Below, piece by piece: positions 38,487-46,483 of a stretch of DNA of 64,000 bases (positions within the stretch are counted from its first letter, which is position 1; each line of letters opens with the position of its first letter). This stretch comes from Planococcus maitriensis. GTDB lineage: Bacteria > Bacillota > Bacilli > Bacillales_A > Planococcaceae. The notes under the pieces are model-generated. The model searched no databases. It saw nothing but the letters and a program-made list of their open reading frames with translations, and was not told the origin of the DNA. Made by a program: the position numbers and the translations under genes. The stretch spans positions 1 through 64,000 of the forward strand of contig NZ_QLZQ01000009.1 of assembly GCF_003289925.1 (NCBI RefSeq). The letters are read 5' to 3'.

Positions 38487-38955
38487 TTTGGAAATAAATA
38501 TAATCAAGCGGGATTCCTGTCTTGCCGAACTGGCGCAATAAGGAAGTGATCTGCCCGCGGTGGTAGCTCGCGTGATTGACAATGGTGAAGAGCATTTCTT
38601 CGCGGCTGTGGCGGAACTCGTCTCCTTTCATATTGCGGTAATCCAGCTCTTCTTGCCAGCTTTCTTCTGATAGTGAGGCGAAATACAATTCCATCTCCGC
38701 ATGAAGCAAGAGCAAGGCATTTTTCGCTTTCTCGACCGTGTTGACGTCGAAATGTTCAAATTCCGGGCTCTTGACCCCATTCATCCGCTTGAACCACAGC
38801 TTTTCAACGCCGATGACATGGGCGACCGTTTCACGGATCGATGGAAATGAACTCTTGCCCGCTTTCGTGTAATACGCTTCGCCGGAGTCTTCCACCAATT
38901 GCAGCACCTGTTGGCTTGCCCATTGGTGATAGGCAAATAGTTTTTCGGAATCCAT
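38473..38955 (-). CDS. DinB family metal-binding protein
   Basis: The 160-residue four-helix-bundle protein of the DinB/DfsB superfamily has the three metal histidines H46, H128 and H132 (AHVIG and NHASYHRGQ). The family includes bacillithiol-dependent thiol transferases and damage-inducible proteins. ATG at 38955 lies seven bases after AAGGG; the longer frame upstream has no better site. It is the last gene after pepF and the GNAT gene on the minus strand. Confidence 0.85.
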   Translation of the reverse strand: MDSEKLFAYHQWASQQVLQLVEDSGEAYYTKAGKSSFPSIRETVAHVIGVEKLWFKRMNGVKSPEFEHFDVNTVEKAKNALLLLHAEMELYFASLSEESWQEELDYRNMKGDEFRHSREEMLFTIVNHASYHRGQITSLLRQFGKTGIPLDYIYFQKENR

Positions 38956-39034
38956 ATGCCATCCCTTCCTCTCCTCAATTCTCAAACCATCTCCGCATAT
39001 CCTTCCACCATCTCAGATAGGCGGCCTTGCCCTT

Positions 39035-39583
39035 TCAAAAATCCTGTTCGAGCAATGCGTAATAATAATGGTCTTTCCATTCTCCATTGATGAACAGGAA
39101 TTGCTTCAGCAACCCTTCCTTTTCAAACCCCGCTTTTTCGAGCACGCGCAACGAACCGATATTATCCGGGGCCACATACGCTTCCACACGGTGGAGGCGC
39201 AATTGCTCGAACCCGAAAGCCGTGACCAAGCGTACCGCTTCGCTTGCAATACCGCGGCCGATAAACTCCTCGTCCATCGAATAGCCGACCAATGCACTGA
39301 GGAACGGCAAGCGCTTGATGCTGTAAATGGAAATATGCCCAATCAGCTGATTGGTATCATGTGAAAAAATGCCGAAGCTGTATTCCCTGTTTTCCCGCGC
39401 CTGATAAATCGATTCACGGATTTTCTCGCGCTGTACCGCAATCGTGAAATAACTATCGCGATGCCTCGGCTCATAAATTGCCCAATAATCACGGTTCTTC
39501 ACCAGGATCCGTACCATGTCTTCAGCGTCTTCTACGGTAAGTGTACGGAGATAACACGTTTTCCCTTCAAAAAGCAGATTCAT
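39035..39583 (-). CDS. GNAT N-acetyltransferase (RimJ/RimL type)
   Basis: The 182-residue acetyltransferase has the family's acetyl-CoA pyrophosphate-binding motif, here EEFIGRGIASEAV, and the RimJ/RimL-like C-terminal LHRVEAYV and NIGSLRVLEKAGF segments. It begins one base after the pepF stop, so it is translationally coupled to pepF. It may acetylate a ribosomal protein N-terminus or an antibiotic; the substrate is unknown. Confidence 0.88.
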   Translation of the reverse strand: MNLLFEGKTCYLRTLTVEDAEDMVRILVKNRDYWAIYEPRHRDSYFTIAVQREKIRESIYQARENREYSFGIFSHDTNQLIGHISIYSIKRLPFLSALVGYSMDEEFIGRGIASEAVRLVTAFGFEQLRLHRVEAYVAPDNIGSLRVLEKAGFEKEGLLKQFLFINGEWKDHYYYALLEQDF

Positions 39584-39584
39584 C

Positions 39585-41384
39585 TTATCCCTCTTCTGCA
39601 GTCAATTTGATGAATTCCTCGACATCTTTTGTGCACAATGCAATGCCTTTTTCCCAGAATTCTTTTTTCGTGATGTCTTCGCCAAGATGCTTCATTGCCA
39701 ATTGTTCTGTATTCATGACCGCCGTATCACGGAGCAAGGCCATGTATTTCTCTTCAAACCCTTGTCCTTCCTCGAGCGCTTTCGCGTACACGCTGAGCGA
39801 GAAAAGATAGCCGAATGTGTACGGGAAATTGTAGAACGGCACATCGGTGATATAGAAATGCAGTTTCGATGCCCAGAAATGCGGATGCCCTTCCGATAAA
39901 CTTCCGGCAAATGCTTCCTCTTGGGCCTCTTCCATCAATTCATTCAAGCGGCTTGCCGGGACCACGCCGTTCTTTCGCTCTTCATAGAATCTCGTCTCGA
40001 ACAGGAAACGGGCATGGATATTCATGAAAAATGCCACACTGCGCTGGATCTTATCTTCCAGTAAGGAGATTTTCTCTTCTTTACCGGAGGCATTCTTGAC
40101 CGCTGCATCCGCTACGATCATTTCCGCGAAAGTCGATGCCGTTTCAGCGACGTTCATCGCATAGCTGCGGTTCAAATCATGCATCGGGCGCAGTGCATGC
40201 GTATGGAAGGCATGCCCCAATTCATGGGCCAATGTCGCGACATTGGACATCGATCCGCTGTAGGTCATGAAGATGCGCGATTCCCCGCTTTTTGGGAGCG
40301 ATGTGCAAAAGCCCCCAGGCATCTTATGTGCGCGGTCTTCCGCTTCCACCCAGCCATTTTCCAGCGCATGGCGGGAAAACTTCTCCAATTCCGGGCCGAA
40401 TTTCCCGAAATGGCGGATGATGAACTCCGACCCTTGCCCATAGTCGAACGACTGGGAGTTTTCCACGACCGGCGCATCGACATCGTACCAGGCAAGCTTG
40501 TCTTTGCCGAGCAATTGTGCCTTGCGCGTCAAATAATCCGCGAACGGCTGTTTATGTTCGCTGATTGCCTGCCACATGACGTCCAAAGTTTCCTGCTTCA
40601 TGCGATTCATCTGCAACGGCTCTTCCAGCACATTATCGACGCCGCGCTTACTGTACATCTGCAGCCGGAACCCTGCGAGCGAGTTCAAGGTCTTGGCAAA
40701 CAGCTCTTCCTTTTCGCCCCATGCCGCTTCCAGCTTGTCATAAGCTTCCTTGCGCACCGTGGCATCTTGGTGGGAGCCCAAATTATTCGCCTGTCCCACT
40801 GACAGCGTTTTTTCTTCACCATCCACCTCCACTTGGACCGATACGGAGGCGATCAGCAAATCGTATAATTCGCTCCACGCGTGATAGCCATCGATGCCAA
40901 GCGATGTAATGAGCCCTTCCTCTTGCTCTGACAGCAGCCGTTTTGCTTCCTTGCGCCATTCATCCAAGACGAAGGCGAATTCCTGCAAGTCTTCGGTGGA
41001 CAGCAGCTCTGACCAAATATCCGGGTCCGTCTCCATAAGAGCCTGCTTGAATTTCAGGAAAGCACTTTGGAAACGGGATCTCATGAGTGAGTGTTCACTT
41101 TGCAGCAATGCCGCTTTTTTGTCCTTGGTGTCCTGCGCCATCAAGCAACCGATAAAGGCCCCGGCTTGGCGGATGTCCACCGATACCTCACTTGTCTGTA
41201 CCAGGAATTTTGCCACATGCAGTGCATCGGCCGTTTGTTTCGGGACTTCAAACGTTGCAGCGGCTTGTTCGAAGCCGGCAAGCTTCTCTGCAGTTAATTC
41301 CAGGTGCGATCTCAATTCAGCCGAATCGCTGCCCCCTGAAAATAAACTATCGAGCTCCCATACTTCCGGATATGTATTTGTCAT
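39585..41384 (-). CDS. M3 family oligoendopeptidase F (PepF-like)
   Basis: This cytosolic zinc peptidase degrades oligopeptides. ATG at 41384 (599 residues) follows CAGGGGG; the longer frame has no better site. The zinc motif HELGH is at 387-391 followed by AFHTHAL, and a downstream glutamate in the ETASTFAEM segment completes the site. It leads a minus-strand unit with the GNAT and dinB-type genes. Confidence 0.9.
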   Translation of the reverse strand: MTNTYPEVWELDSLFSGGSDSAELRSHLELTAEKLAGFEQAAATFEVPKQTADALHVAKFLVQTSEVSVDIRQAGAFIGCLMAQDTKDKKAALLQSEHSLMRSRFQSAFLKFKQALMETDPDIWSELLSTEDLQEFAFVLDEWRKEAKRLLSEQEEGLITSLGIDGYHAWSELYDLLIASVSVQVEVDGEEKTLSVGQANNLGSHQDATVRKEAYDKLEAAWGEKEELFAKTLNSLAGFRLQMYSKRGVDNVLEEPLQMNRMKQETLDVMWQAISEHKQPFADYLTRKAQLLGKDKLAWYDVDAPVVENSQSFDYGQGSEFIIRHFGKFGPELEKFSRHALENGWVEAEDRAHKMPGGFCTSLPKSGESRIFMTYSGSMSNVATLAHELGHAFHTHALRPMHDLNRSYAMNVAETASTFAEMIVADAAVKNASGKEEKISLLEDKIQRSVAFFMNIHARFLFETRFYEERKNGVVPASRLNELMEEAQEEAFAGSLSEGHPHFWASKLHFYITDVPFYNFPYTFGYLFSLSVYAKALEEGQGFEEKYMALLRDTAVMNTEQLAMKHLGEDITKKEFWEKGIALCTKDVEEFIKLTAEEG

Positions 41385-41569
41385 CTTTTTCCCCCTGCAG
41401 TCACGAATTTTCAAAATACATTAATAAGTATAACATCTCCTTTACCGGAACGGGACTGGCGGCCGCCCTGTACTTTTCACGATATCGCCATTTTTCAAAA
41501 ACTTCCTGCACTTTCTTGTTGGTCGCGCGGGCTGGCAAGTTTATACTGATATTTGAGGAGGGATTTCAT

Positions 41570-42310
41570 ATGATTCGCGTACTGCTGATGACGCTGGCAT
41601 TTATCGCCGTCGTCACCATGAATGCCTTGGCGAATATACTGCCATTCAACGGTCAGACTACCGGTGAAATCTCCGACCGTGTGCCGGTCCTCTTTACGCC
41701 GGCCGGTTATGCATTTTCCATCTGGTCCGTTATATATATTTTATTGGCTATCTGGATCATCGGCTTTTGGCTGCGCTTGAAAAAAGGAGTGCACCCTTCA
41801 GCGAAAGTTTCGTTGTATTTCATCTTGAGCACTATTTTCAACATCACTTGGCTGCTTTGTTGGCATTATGAATTCTTTATATGGTCGATCGCAGCAATGA
41901 TTGCCTATCTATTGTCGCTGATCGCTTTGTACTTGGAATATGGAAACGGTGAACGGGGCTTTACGCAACGTTTGCCGGTTTCTGTCAATCTTGGCTGGAT
42001 CAGTGTCGCGACCATTGCCAATATCAGTTATGTCCTGACCTTCTATAATTGGAGTGGCTGGGGATTGAGCGATCAATTGTGGACGGTCATCATGCTGACC
42101 GTAGCGACCGCACTGGCTCTTCACATACGCTTCCACCATTCGGACATCCCATTGACCTTGGTGTTCATCTGGGCGTTCGTCGCCATCGCCGTCCGCCATG
42201 GCATGGATGAGATGCTGGTCAGCACGGCAGCTTTATTCCTGAGCGGCGTGTTGCTGACCGGCATCCTGCTGATCAAGAAGAAGCCAGCAAAAACAGGTAT
42301 GAGGCCATAA
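41570..42310 (+). CDS. TspO/MBR-related tryptophan-rich membrane protein
   Basis: The 246-residue protein has about seven hydrophobic helices and many tryptophans (FSIWSVIY, WLLCWHYEFFIW, YNWSGWGLSD). This recalls TspO/MBR proteins, but it is some 80 residues longer than the five-helix 160-residue type. FTPAGYAFSIWSVIY matches the conserved family stretch. GAGGAGG precedes the ATG. Porphyrin or cholesterol-like ligand binding is known for true TspO; for this longer branch it is only a guess. Confidence 0.75.
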   Translation: MIRVLLMTLAFIAVVTMNALANILPFNGQTTGEISDRVPVLFTPAGYAFSIWSVIYILLAIWIIGFWLRLKKGVHPSAKVSLYFILSTIFNITWLLCWHYEFFIWSIAAMIAYLLSLIALYLEYGNGERGFTQRLPVSVNLGWISVATIANISYVLTFYNWSGWGLSDQLWTVIMLTVATALALHIRFHHSDIPLTLVFIWAFVAIAVRHGMDEMLVSTAALFLSGVLLTGILLIKKKPAKTGMRP

Positions 42311-42311
42311 A

Positions 42312-42348
42312 AAAAACAACCATCGGCCGATGGTTGTTTTTTTTTCGT
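42312..42348. terminator. Bidirectional terminator between the TspO-like gene and map
   Basis: ACAACCATCGG/CCGATGGTTGT is nearly perfect, flanked by A-runs and T-runs. Confidence 0.9.
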
Positions 42349-42353
42349 TGATT

Positions 42354-43106
42354 TTATTTTTCGAGTTTCGTCAGCAAAATCGGTTCGCCTTTTGTGACGA
42401 GTACGGTATGTTCAATCTGTGCGACGAGCGATTGGTCCGGCGTGATAAAGGTCCAGCCGTCCCCTGATTCGATGATATGTTCAGCTTTTTGTGAAATAAA
42501 CGGCTCGACTGCGAGCACCATGCCTTCTTTCAAGATCGTCGTTTCCCACGCATCATAATAATTGAGAATATGCTGCGGTGCTTCATGAAGCGATTTTCCG
42601 ACGCCATGCCCGGTCAGGTTCTTGATGACGAACAAGCCTTGGTCTTTTGCTTCACGCTCGACTGCCTTGCCGATCTGGTTCAGTTTGGCACCGGCTTTCA
42701 CTTTCATCATCGCGCGTTCGAATGCGGACTCTGCCGCTTGGCATAGCTTTTCTTTGTCTTCATGGCCTTCGCCCACGACGAATGAAATACCGGTATCCGC
42801 AAAGTAATCACCGTATGATCCAGACACATCGATATTGACGATATCCCCATCGTTGATAATGCGTTTTCCTGGAATTCCGTGCGCCACTTCTTCGTTGACG
42901 CTGATGCACGTATAGCCCGGGAAATCATATTCCGATTTCGGAGCGGAGACGCCGCCCCATTCTTTGAACAGCCGGCCGCCCAGTTCGTCGAGTTCTTTCG
43001 TGGTAATGCCAGGCTTCACGGCAGCTTTCATCGTTTCCCGGATTTCCGCCACCATCTGTCCCGCTTTTTTCAATCCTTCAATATCTTTTTCATTAGTCGC
43101 TATCAT
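42354..43106 (-). CDS. map: Type I methionine aminopeptidase
   Basis: The enzyme removes N-terminal methionine from nascent proteins. It has 250 residues with the five-ligand metal site: aspartates in NIDVSGSYGDYFADTG, histidine in LTGHGVG, and glutamates in AVEPF and IEHTVLV. It stands alone, not beside adk/secY; this and its position fit the second, stand-alone MapB (yflG) of B. subtilis. An extended -10 (TGTTATAAT at about 43140-43148 on the minus strand) is the likely promoter. Confidence 0.92.
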   Translation of the reverse strand: MIATNEKDIEGLKKAGQMVAEIRETMKAAVKPGITTKELDELGGRLFKEWGGVSAPKSEYDFPGYTCISVNEEVAHGIPGKRIINDGDIVNIDVSGSYGDYFADTGISFVVGEGHEDKEKLCQAAESAFERAMMKVKAGAKLNQIGKAVEREAKDQGLFVIKNLTGHGVGKSLHEAPQHILNYYDAWETTILKEGMVLAVEPFISQKAEHIIESGDGWTFITPDQSLVAQIEHTVLVTKGEPILLTKLEK

Positions 43107-43231
43107 ACTGACCCTTCTTTCAAACTATTCTATTTGAGAATTATAACATAGAATAAGCCGCTCCCGCTTCTCATACCGTTCAGCAAATTCCCATTAATAT
43201 CCAAATTAAATATGGTAATTGGCCTGTCCCC

Positions 43232-43264
43232 CAAAAAAGCCGCCTATCATCAGGCGGCTTTCAT
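43232..43264 (-). terminator. Terminator of thiT
   Basis: AAAGCCGCCT/AGGCGGCTTT with a six-base loop is followed on the minus strand by T6. Confidence 0.88.
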
Positions 43265-43839
43265 CATGAATCCGGCTGCGTCAACCGTGGCGCTGTGATG
43301 AATAATAAAGAGCAAACAATCGCTGCGACAATCGCGACGGGAATCATATAGGTAGCATTATAGACGGCTGAATAGATGAAGACATTGCCTTCCGCAAACA
43401 TGCCGAAGAACAGGATACCCGTAATGACATGGACCACATAGCGGAGAAAGGAACCGATCAATACGCCAAGCGCAACCATGGCAATGATTTTTCCGGTCTT
43501 TTTCGCCTGCACGGCTTCCAAATAACGGCTGCGCATCATCCCTGCCAAACCGACGACGCCATATGCCAGCAAATAATCCAAAATGACTTGCATGACGACA
43601 AAGCCGAACGACAGCGGCGCCACTGAGATGAAGCCCGTTACAATCTGCAGCAAGCCGACCAAAAGCCCCGTGATGACACCCGCTGCGATGCCTCTGCGGA
43701 ATGCCATCAGCACGATCGGGATCATGACCAAGCTGACCGATCCCCCTTGCGGCATGCGAAAGGCGATAAAATCCAATACAAAGCCGAGAGCTGCAAAAAT
43801 CGCAATTTCGACCATTAACAATACACGTTTATTTCTCAT
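43264..43839 (-). CDS. thiT: Thiamine transporter substrate-binding subunit ThiT
   Basis: This ECF-type S component imports thiamine together with a shared energising module encoded elsewhere. The 191-residue protein has six hydrophobic helices. The ThiT signature is in the first third (AIFAALGFVLDF, RMPQGGSVSLVMIPI), and the last helices carry NATYMIPVAI. A TPP riboswitch with an attenuator hairpin lies directly upstream, which supports the substrate assignment strongly. Confidence 0.93.
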   Translation of the reverse strand: MRNKRVLLMVEIAIFAALGFVLDFIAFRMPQGGSVSLVMIPIVLMAFRRGIAAGVITGLLVGLLQIVTGFISVAPLSFGFVVMQVILDYLLAYGVVGLAGMMRSRYLEAVQAKKTGKIIAMVALGVLIGSFLRYVVHVITGILFFGMFAEGNVFIYSAVYNATYMIPVAIVAAIVCSLLFITAPRLTQPDS

Positions 43840-43898
43840 TCAAACTGCCTCCTTTTGGATTTGCACATCACCAGAAGGGCCGTTTTCTTACGGAACAC

Positions 43899-43933
43899 GA
43901 AAAACGGCGCCAGGACAGATCCTGGCGCCGTTC
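43899..43933 (-). terminator. Riboswitch-controlled terminator upstream of thiT
   Basis: ACGGCGCCAGGA/TCCTGGCGCCGT is followed on the minus strand by T5, between the TPP aptamer and the thiT start. It is the expression platform. Confidence 0.85.
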
Positions 43934-43947
43934 AGGCCGGTTTTCCA

Positions 43948-44033
43948 TCCACATCCCTGCGCAAGCATTAACTTGCAGGTTCGAAGGGTAAGAACTTAAT
44001 CGTTCACTCTCAGCCAAAGCTCCCCTTGTGGTG
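43948..44033 (-). ncRNA. TPP riboswitch (THI element)
   Basis: The minus strand contains the conserved THI element blocks in order: GGGGAGC, GGCTGAGAG, ACCCTTCGAACCTG, GTTAATGCTTGCGCAGGGA. They match the thiamine-pyrophosphate aptamer. With the terminator that follows, TPP binding should stop thiT transcription. Confidence 0.95.
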
Positions 44034-44059
44034 TATACAATTATTTCTCTATTATGTGT

Positions 44060-44088
44060 ATTGTACACAACGCATACTGGGCTTGCAA
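44060..44088 (-). promoter_or_regulatory. thiT promoter
   Basis: TTGCAA (44083-44088) and TACAAT (44060-44065) lie 17 bases apart on the minus strand, about 25 bases before the aptamer. Confidence 0.65.
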
Positions 44089-44148
44089 GGCTGTTTCAGC
44101 CAACCGGATTAGGGTAGATAGAAACTAGCAAACTTTCTGGAAGGTGGT

Positions 44149-44178
44149 GGAGGCAGTTGGGAAACTGCCGATTCTATG
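44149..44178 (+). promoter_or_regulatory. Ribosome site separated from its start codon by a hairpin
   Basis: GGAGG (44149-44153) is followed by GGCAGTT/AACTGCC (44152-44158 and 44163-44169) around a GGGA tetraloop, then six bases to ATG. Folding would bring the site and the start to a normal distance. No alternative in-frame start was found upstream. Confidence 0.55.
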
Positions 44179-45258
44179 ATTGATTTATTGAAGGATTTGA
44201 TCAAGATCGAAAGTGATACGAAAGAAGGGGCAAACGAAGCGCTGCTGTTCTGCTCTGCCTGGCTCAAGGCGAAAGGCGAAGAAGTCGAGGTGCATGATAA
44301 CGATGGCTACCTAATGTTGACGGCCTCCAAAGGCCAAGGCGCCGAAAAGATTATCTGGAACGGCCACGTCGACGTCGTGCCGGGACATAAGGAGCAATTT
44401 TCTCCCATTGAAGAAGGCGATAAACTGTATGGGCGCGGGTCGGCCGACATGAAAGCGGGCGTCGCGGCGATGATGCAGGCGTTTGTCGAACTCGATGCTT
44501 CTACATTGCCGCGTGAAGTGCATCTGCATATTGTCACGGATGAAGAGATCGGCGGGCGCAATACCTCGAAATGGCTGGTCGACCAAGGCCATTACGGCGA
44601 TTTCGTCATTTGTGGCGAGCCGACCCATTTGAAGATCGGCCTGCAATCGAAAGGCATTTTAAGAATGGATTTAACGTTCAAAGGCAAACCAGCTCACGGA
44701 TCGCGCCCATGGGAAGGCATCAATGCCATCGAATCGGCGATGAAATTCCATGCCGGCATGAAAGATTTGCCGTTTCGCAAAGAATCGACGGAATACTATG
44801 AGCAACCTTCCGTCAACTTGCCGATCATCAATGCAGGCGACCGGTACAATGTAGTGCCGGAAATCTGCCAGATGTCCTACGATATCCGCTTTATGCCCGG
44901 GCAGGATAAGGATGAGATTGTCCGCCAGATGGAACAGCTGGCCGACACGCTCGATGTCGACATGGAATACAAAGCAAGTGGTTCGACCCCTGCTTTGACG
45001 ACGACGGACGACCATCCGTATATCCAGACCTTGATGAAGGCTGTCGAATCGACGCTGTCGGAACAACCGGTGCTGTTCGGCCAGCACGGGGCTGCAGATA
45101 CCCGTTATTACGCCGAAAAAATCGGCGGGCAAGGCGCCATCGAGTTCGGGCCGAGCGGGGACGACTGGCATGGCAATGCAGAATACGTCTCCATCTCAAG
45201 CGTCCATTCCTATAAGGACATCCTCATTGCGCATGCAAACACCCCTACCGATGTTTAA
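44176..45258 (+). CDS. M20 family peptidase / ArgE-DapE-type deacylase
   Basis: This zinc amidohydrolase has 360 residues. Metal ligands and catalytic residues are recognisable: H64/D66 in NGHVDVVPG, D91 in GRGSADMKAG, and the E123/E124 pair in TDEEIGG. A dimerisation domain follows around residues 165-270. Acyl-amino-acid or dipeptide substrates are likely; the exact one cannot be told. The ribosome site is odd: GGAGG is 22 bases from the ATG, with a perfect seven-base hairpin between them. Confidence 0.85.
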   Translation: MIDLLKDLIKIESDTKEGANEALLFCSAWLKAKGEEVEVHDNDGYLMLTASKGQGAEKIIWNGHVDVVPGHKEQFSPIEEGDKLYGRGSADMKAGVAAMMQAFVELDASTLPREVHLHIVTDEEIGGRNTSKWLVDQGHYGDFVICGEPTHLKIGLQSKGILRMDLTFKGKPAHGSRPWEGINAIESAMKFHAGMKDLPFRKESTEYYEQPSVNLPIINAGDRYNVVPEICQMSYDIRFMPGQDKDEIVRQMEQLADTLDVDMEYKASGSTPALTTTDDHPYIQTLMKAVESTLSEQPVLFGQHGAADTRYYAEKIGGQGAIEFGPSGDDWHGNAEYVSISSVHSYKDILIAHANTPTDV

Positions 45259-45322
45259 AAAAGGCTGAAGTGGGGAAAACTCTACTAAACCTCAATACGA
45301 AAAAATGAATGGAGCGATAAAT

Positions 45323-45472
45323 ATGGCGATTGGAAGACTTGTCAGATCTGCGATTAAATACGGGCCGATTGCATACCCAATCATCCGCAAAGTGATGAAC
45401 AACCGCAAAAAGAACAACGCAAACAAGGAAAACGACGCGCGCAACCGCAGCGACTCACGAAAAAGCCGCTGA
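45323..45472 (+). CDS. Small basic protein
   Basis: A 49-codon ORF starts eight bases after GGAG and ends just before a strong terminator. The product has a short amphipathic/hydrophobic N-terminus (LVRSAIKYGPIAYPIIRK) and a highly basic, asparagine-rich tail (NNRKKNNANK). I recognise no family. Its isolation with its own ribosome site and terminator, 64 bases after the M20 gene, argues that it is expressed. Confidence 0.6.
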   Translation: MAIGRLVRSAIKYGPIAYPIIRKVMNNRKKNNANKENDARNRSDSRKSR

Positions 45473-45474
45473 AC

Positions 45475-45520
45475 GATAAAAGACCGGAGAAAATGATCAT
45501 TTTCTCCGGTCTTTTTCTAT
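45475..45520. terminator. Bidirectional terminator between the small basic protein and the SGNH hydrolase
   Basis: AAAGACCGGAGAAAATG/CATTTTCTCCGGTCTTT is nearly perfect and is flanked by T-runs. Confidence 0.9.
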
Positions 45521-45532
45521 TGCCCCGATTTT

Positions 45533-46471
45533 TTAAACGAGCGGCACTGCCTGGCGAATCGCTAAGTATTCCAACCCCTTGCCTTCAGAAGGCTTGGCGG
45601 CCGAGCCGTCGGATGAAGCTTCTGCTGAATCGGCCTGTTCTTCTTCATCCACTCCATCTGCCGGTTCTTCCTGTTCCTGCATTTGCTGGATTTCTTCGAA
45701 AGTTACAGGCGCCGGTTCCGGAAGTTCGGCATCCTCCACTCCAAAGCCTTCCGCATAATGCTCGAAGAATGCATTCGCCATCTCCTGATAACCGTCTATA
45801 TTCGGATGCACGTCTCCGGAATTCGGTACCAGTTCCACCGCATCCTCACCGAAACGGCCCGCTACATCGACAAATGTCGCGCCTGCCTGTTCCGCTTCCT
45901 GCTTGAGGATGTCGTTTAATTGCTCCAACTGCCCAGCAGTGCCTTGTTTTTGGCTATCACGGGCATGCGGGTACGCAAAATAATAGCCCATAACGTAGAC
46001 ATCGGCTGATGGCGCAAGCTCTACCAGCTCAGAAAGGATCTCCCCCATATTTTCACGGGCCGCATTCAAGGCGTAGTCTGCCTGGATCTCCTCGAAACTC
46101 AAGGCACCTTCAGCGGCATTCGCTTGCACGAGGCGCAGCAAATCATTCGCTCCGGCAGAAACCGTAATGATATTAGCTGAACCCAGCAGCTCTTTTGCTT
46201 CATCCGATTCGATGCTTTCCAGGACATCGCTTGCCGTAAAGCCAGGAAACGCCAAGTCTTTCGAATAGAACGCAAACGGCTGGTTGCGCCCCAATTCCTG
46301 CGCAATCAAATCCGCATACCCGCTGTCGATTGACCGGTCGGGCGTCTGGCCCGCCGCCAGGGAATCCCCGATCGCCACATAAGCGGCAGGTATTTGCGGT
46401 TCTGCATGTACCGTGTGCGCGGCTGCTGTCGTCAACAGCACTGCCGCCAAAATGCTAGTTGTCTTCTTCAT
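45533..46471 (-). CDS. Secreted SGNH/GDSL hydrolase with acidic tail
   Basis: The 312-residue secreted esterase/lipase-type protein has a signal peptide ending near AHTVHA (about 18-23). Block I is GDSLAAG with nucleophile S37; a GAND block is near 107; and the catalytic aspartate-histidine is in DVHPN near 220. The last ~70 residues after the catalytic domain are glutamate- and serine-rich (EEIQQMQEQEEPADG), a disordered tail unusual in minimal family members. GAGGTG precedes the ATG. It follows an M29 peptidase gene by 12 bases on the same strand. Confidence 0.82.
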   Translation of the reverse strand: MKKTTSILAAVLLTTAAAHTVHAEPQIPAAYVAIGDSLAAGQTPDRSIDSGYADLIAQELGRNQPFAFYSKDLAFPGFTASDVLESIESDEAKELLGSANIITVSAGANDLLRLVQANAAEGALSFEEIQADYALNAARENMGEILSELVELAPSADVYVMGYYFAYPHARDSQKQGTAGQLEQLNDILKQEAEQAGATFVDVAGRFGEDAVELVPNSGDVHPNIDGYQEMANAFFEHYAEGFGVEDAELPEPAPVTFEEIQQMQEQEEPADGVDEEEQADSAEASSDGSAAKPSEGKGLEYLAIRQAVPLV

Positions 46472-46483
46472 CTGCTCACCTCG

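Noticed and set aside
43899-44033. T-box leader upstream of thiT
   Set aside because: The conserved blocks are those of the TPP aptamer, with no T-box sequence.
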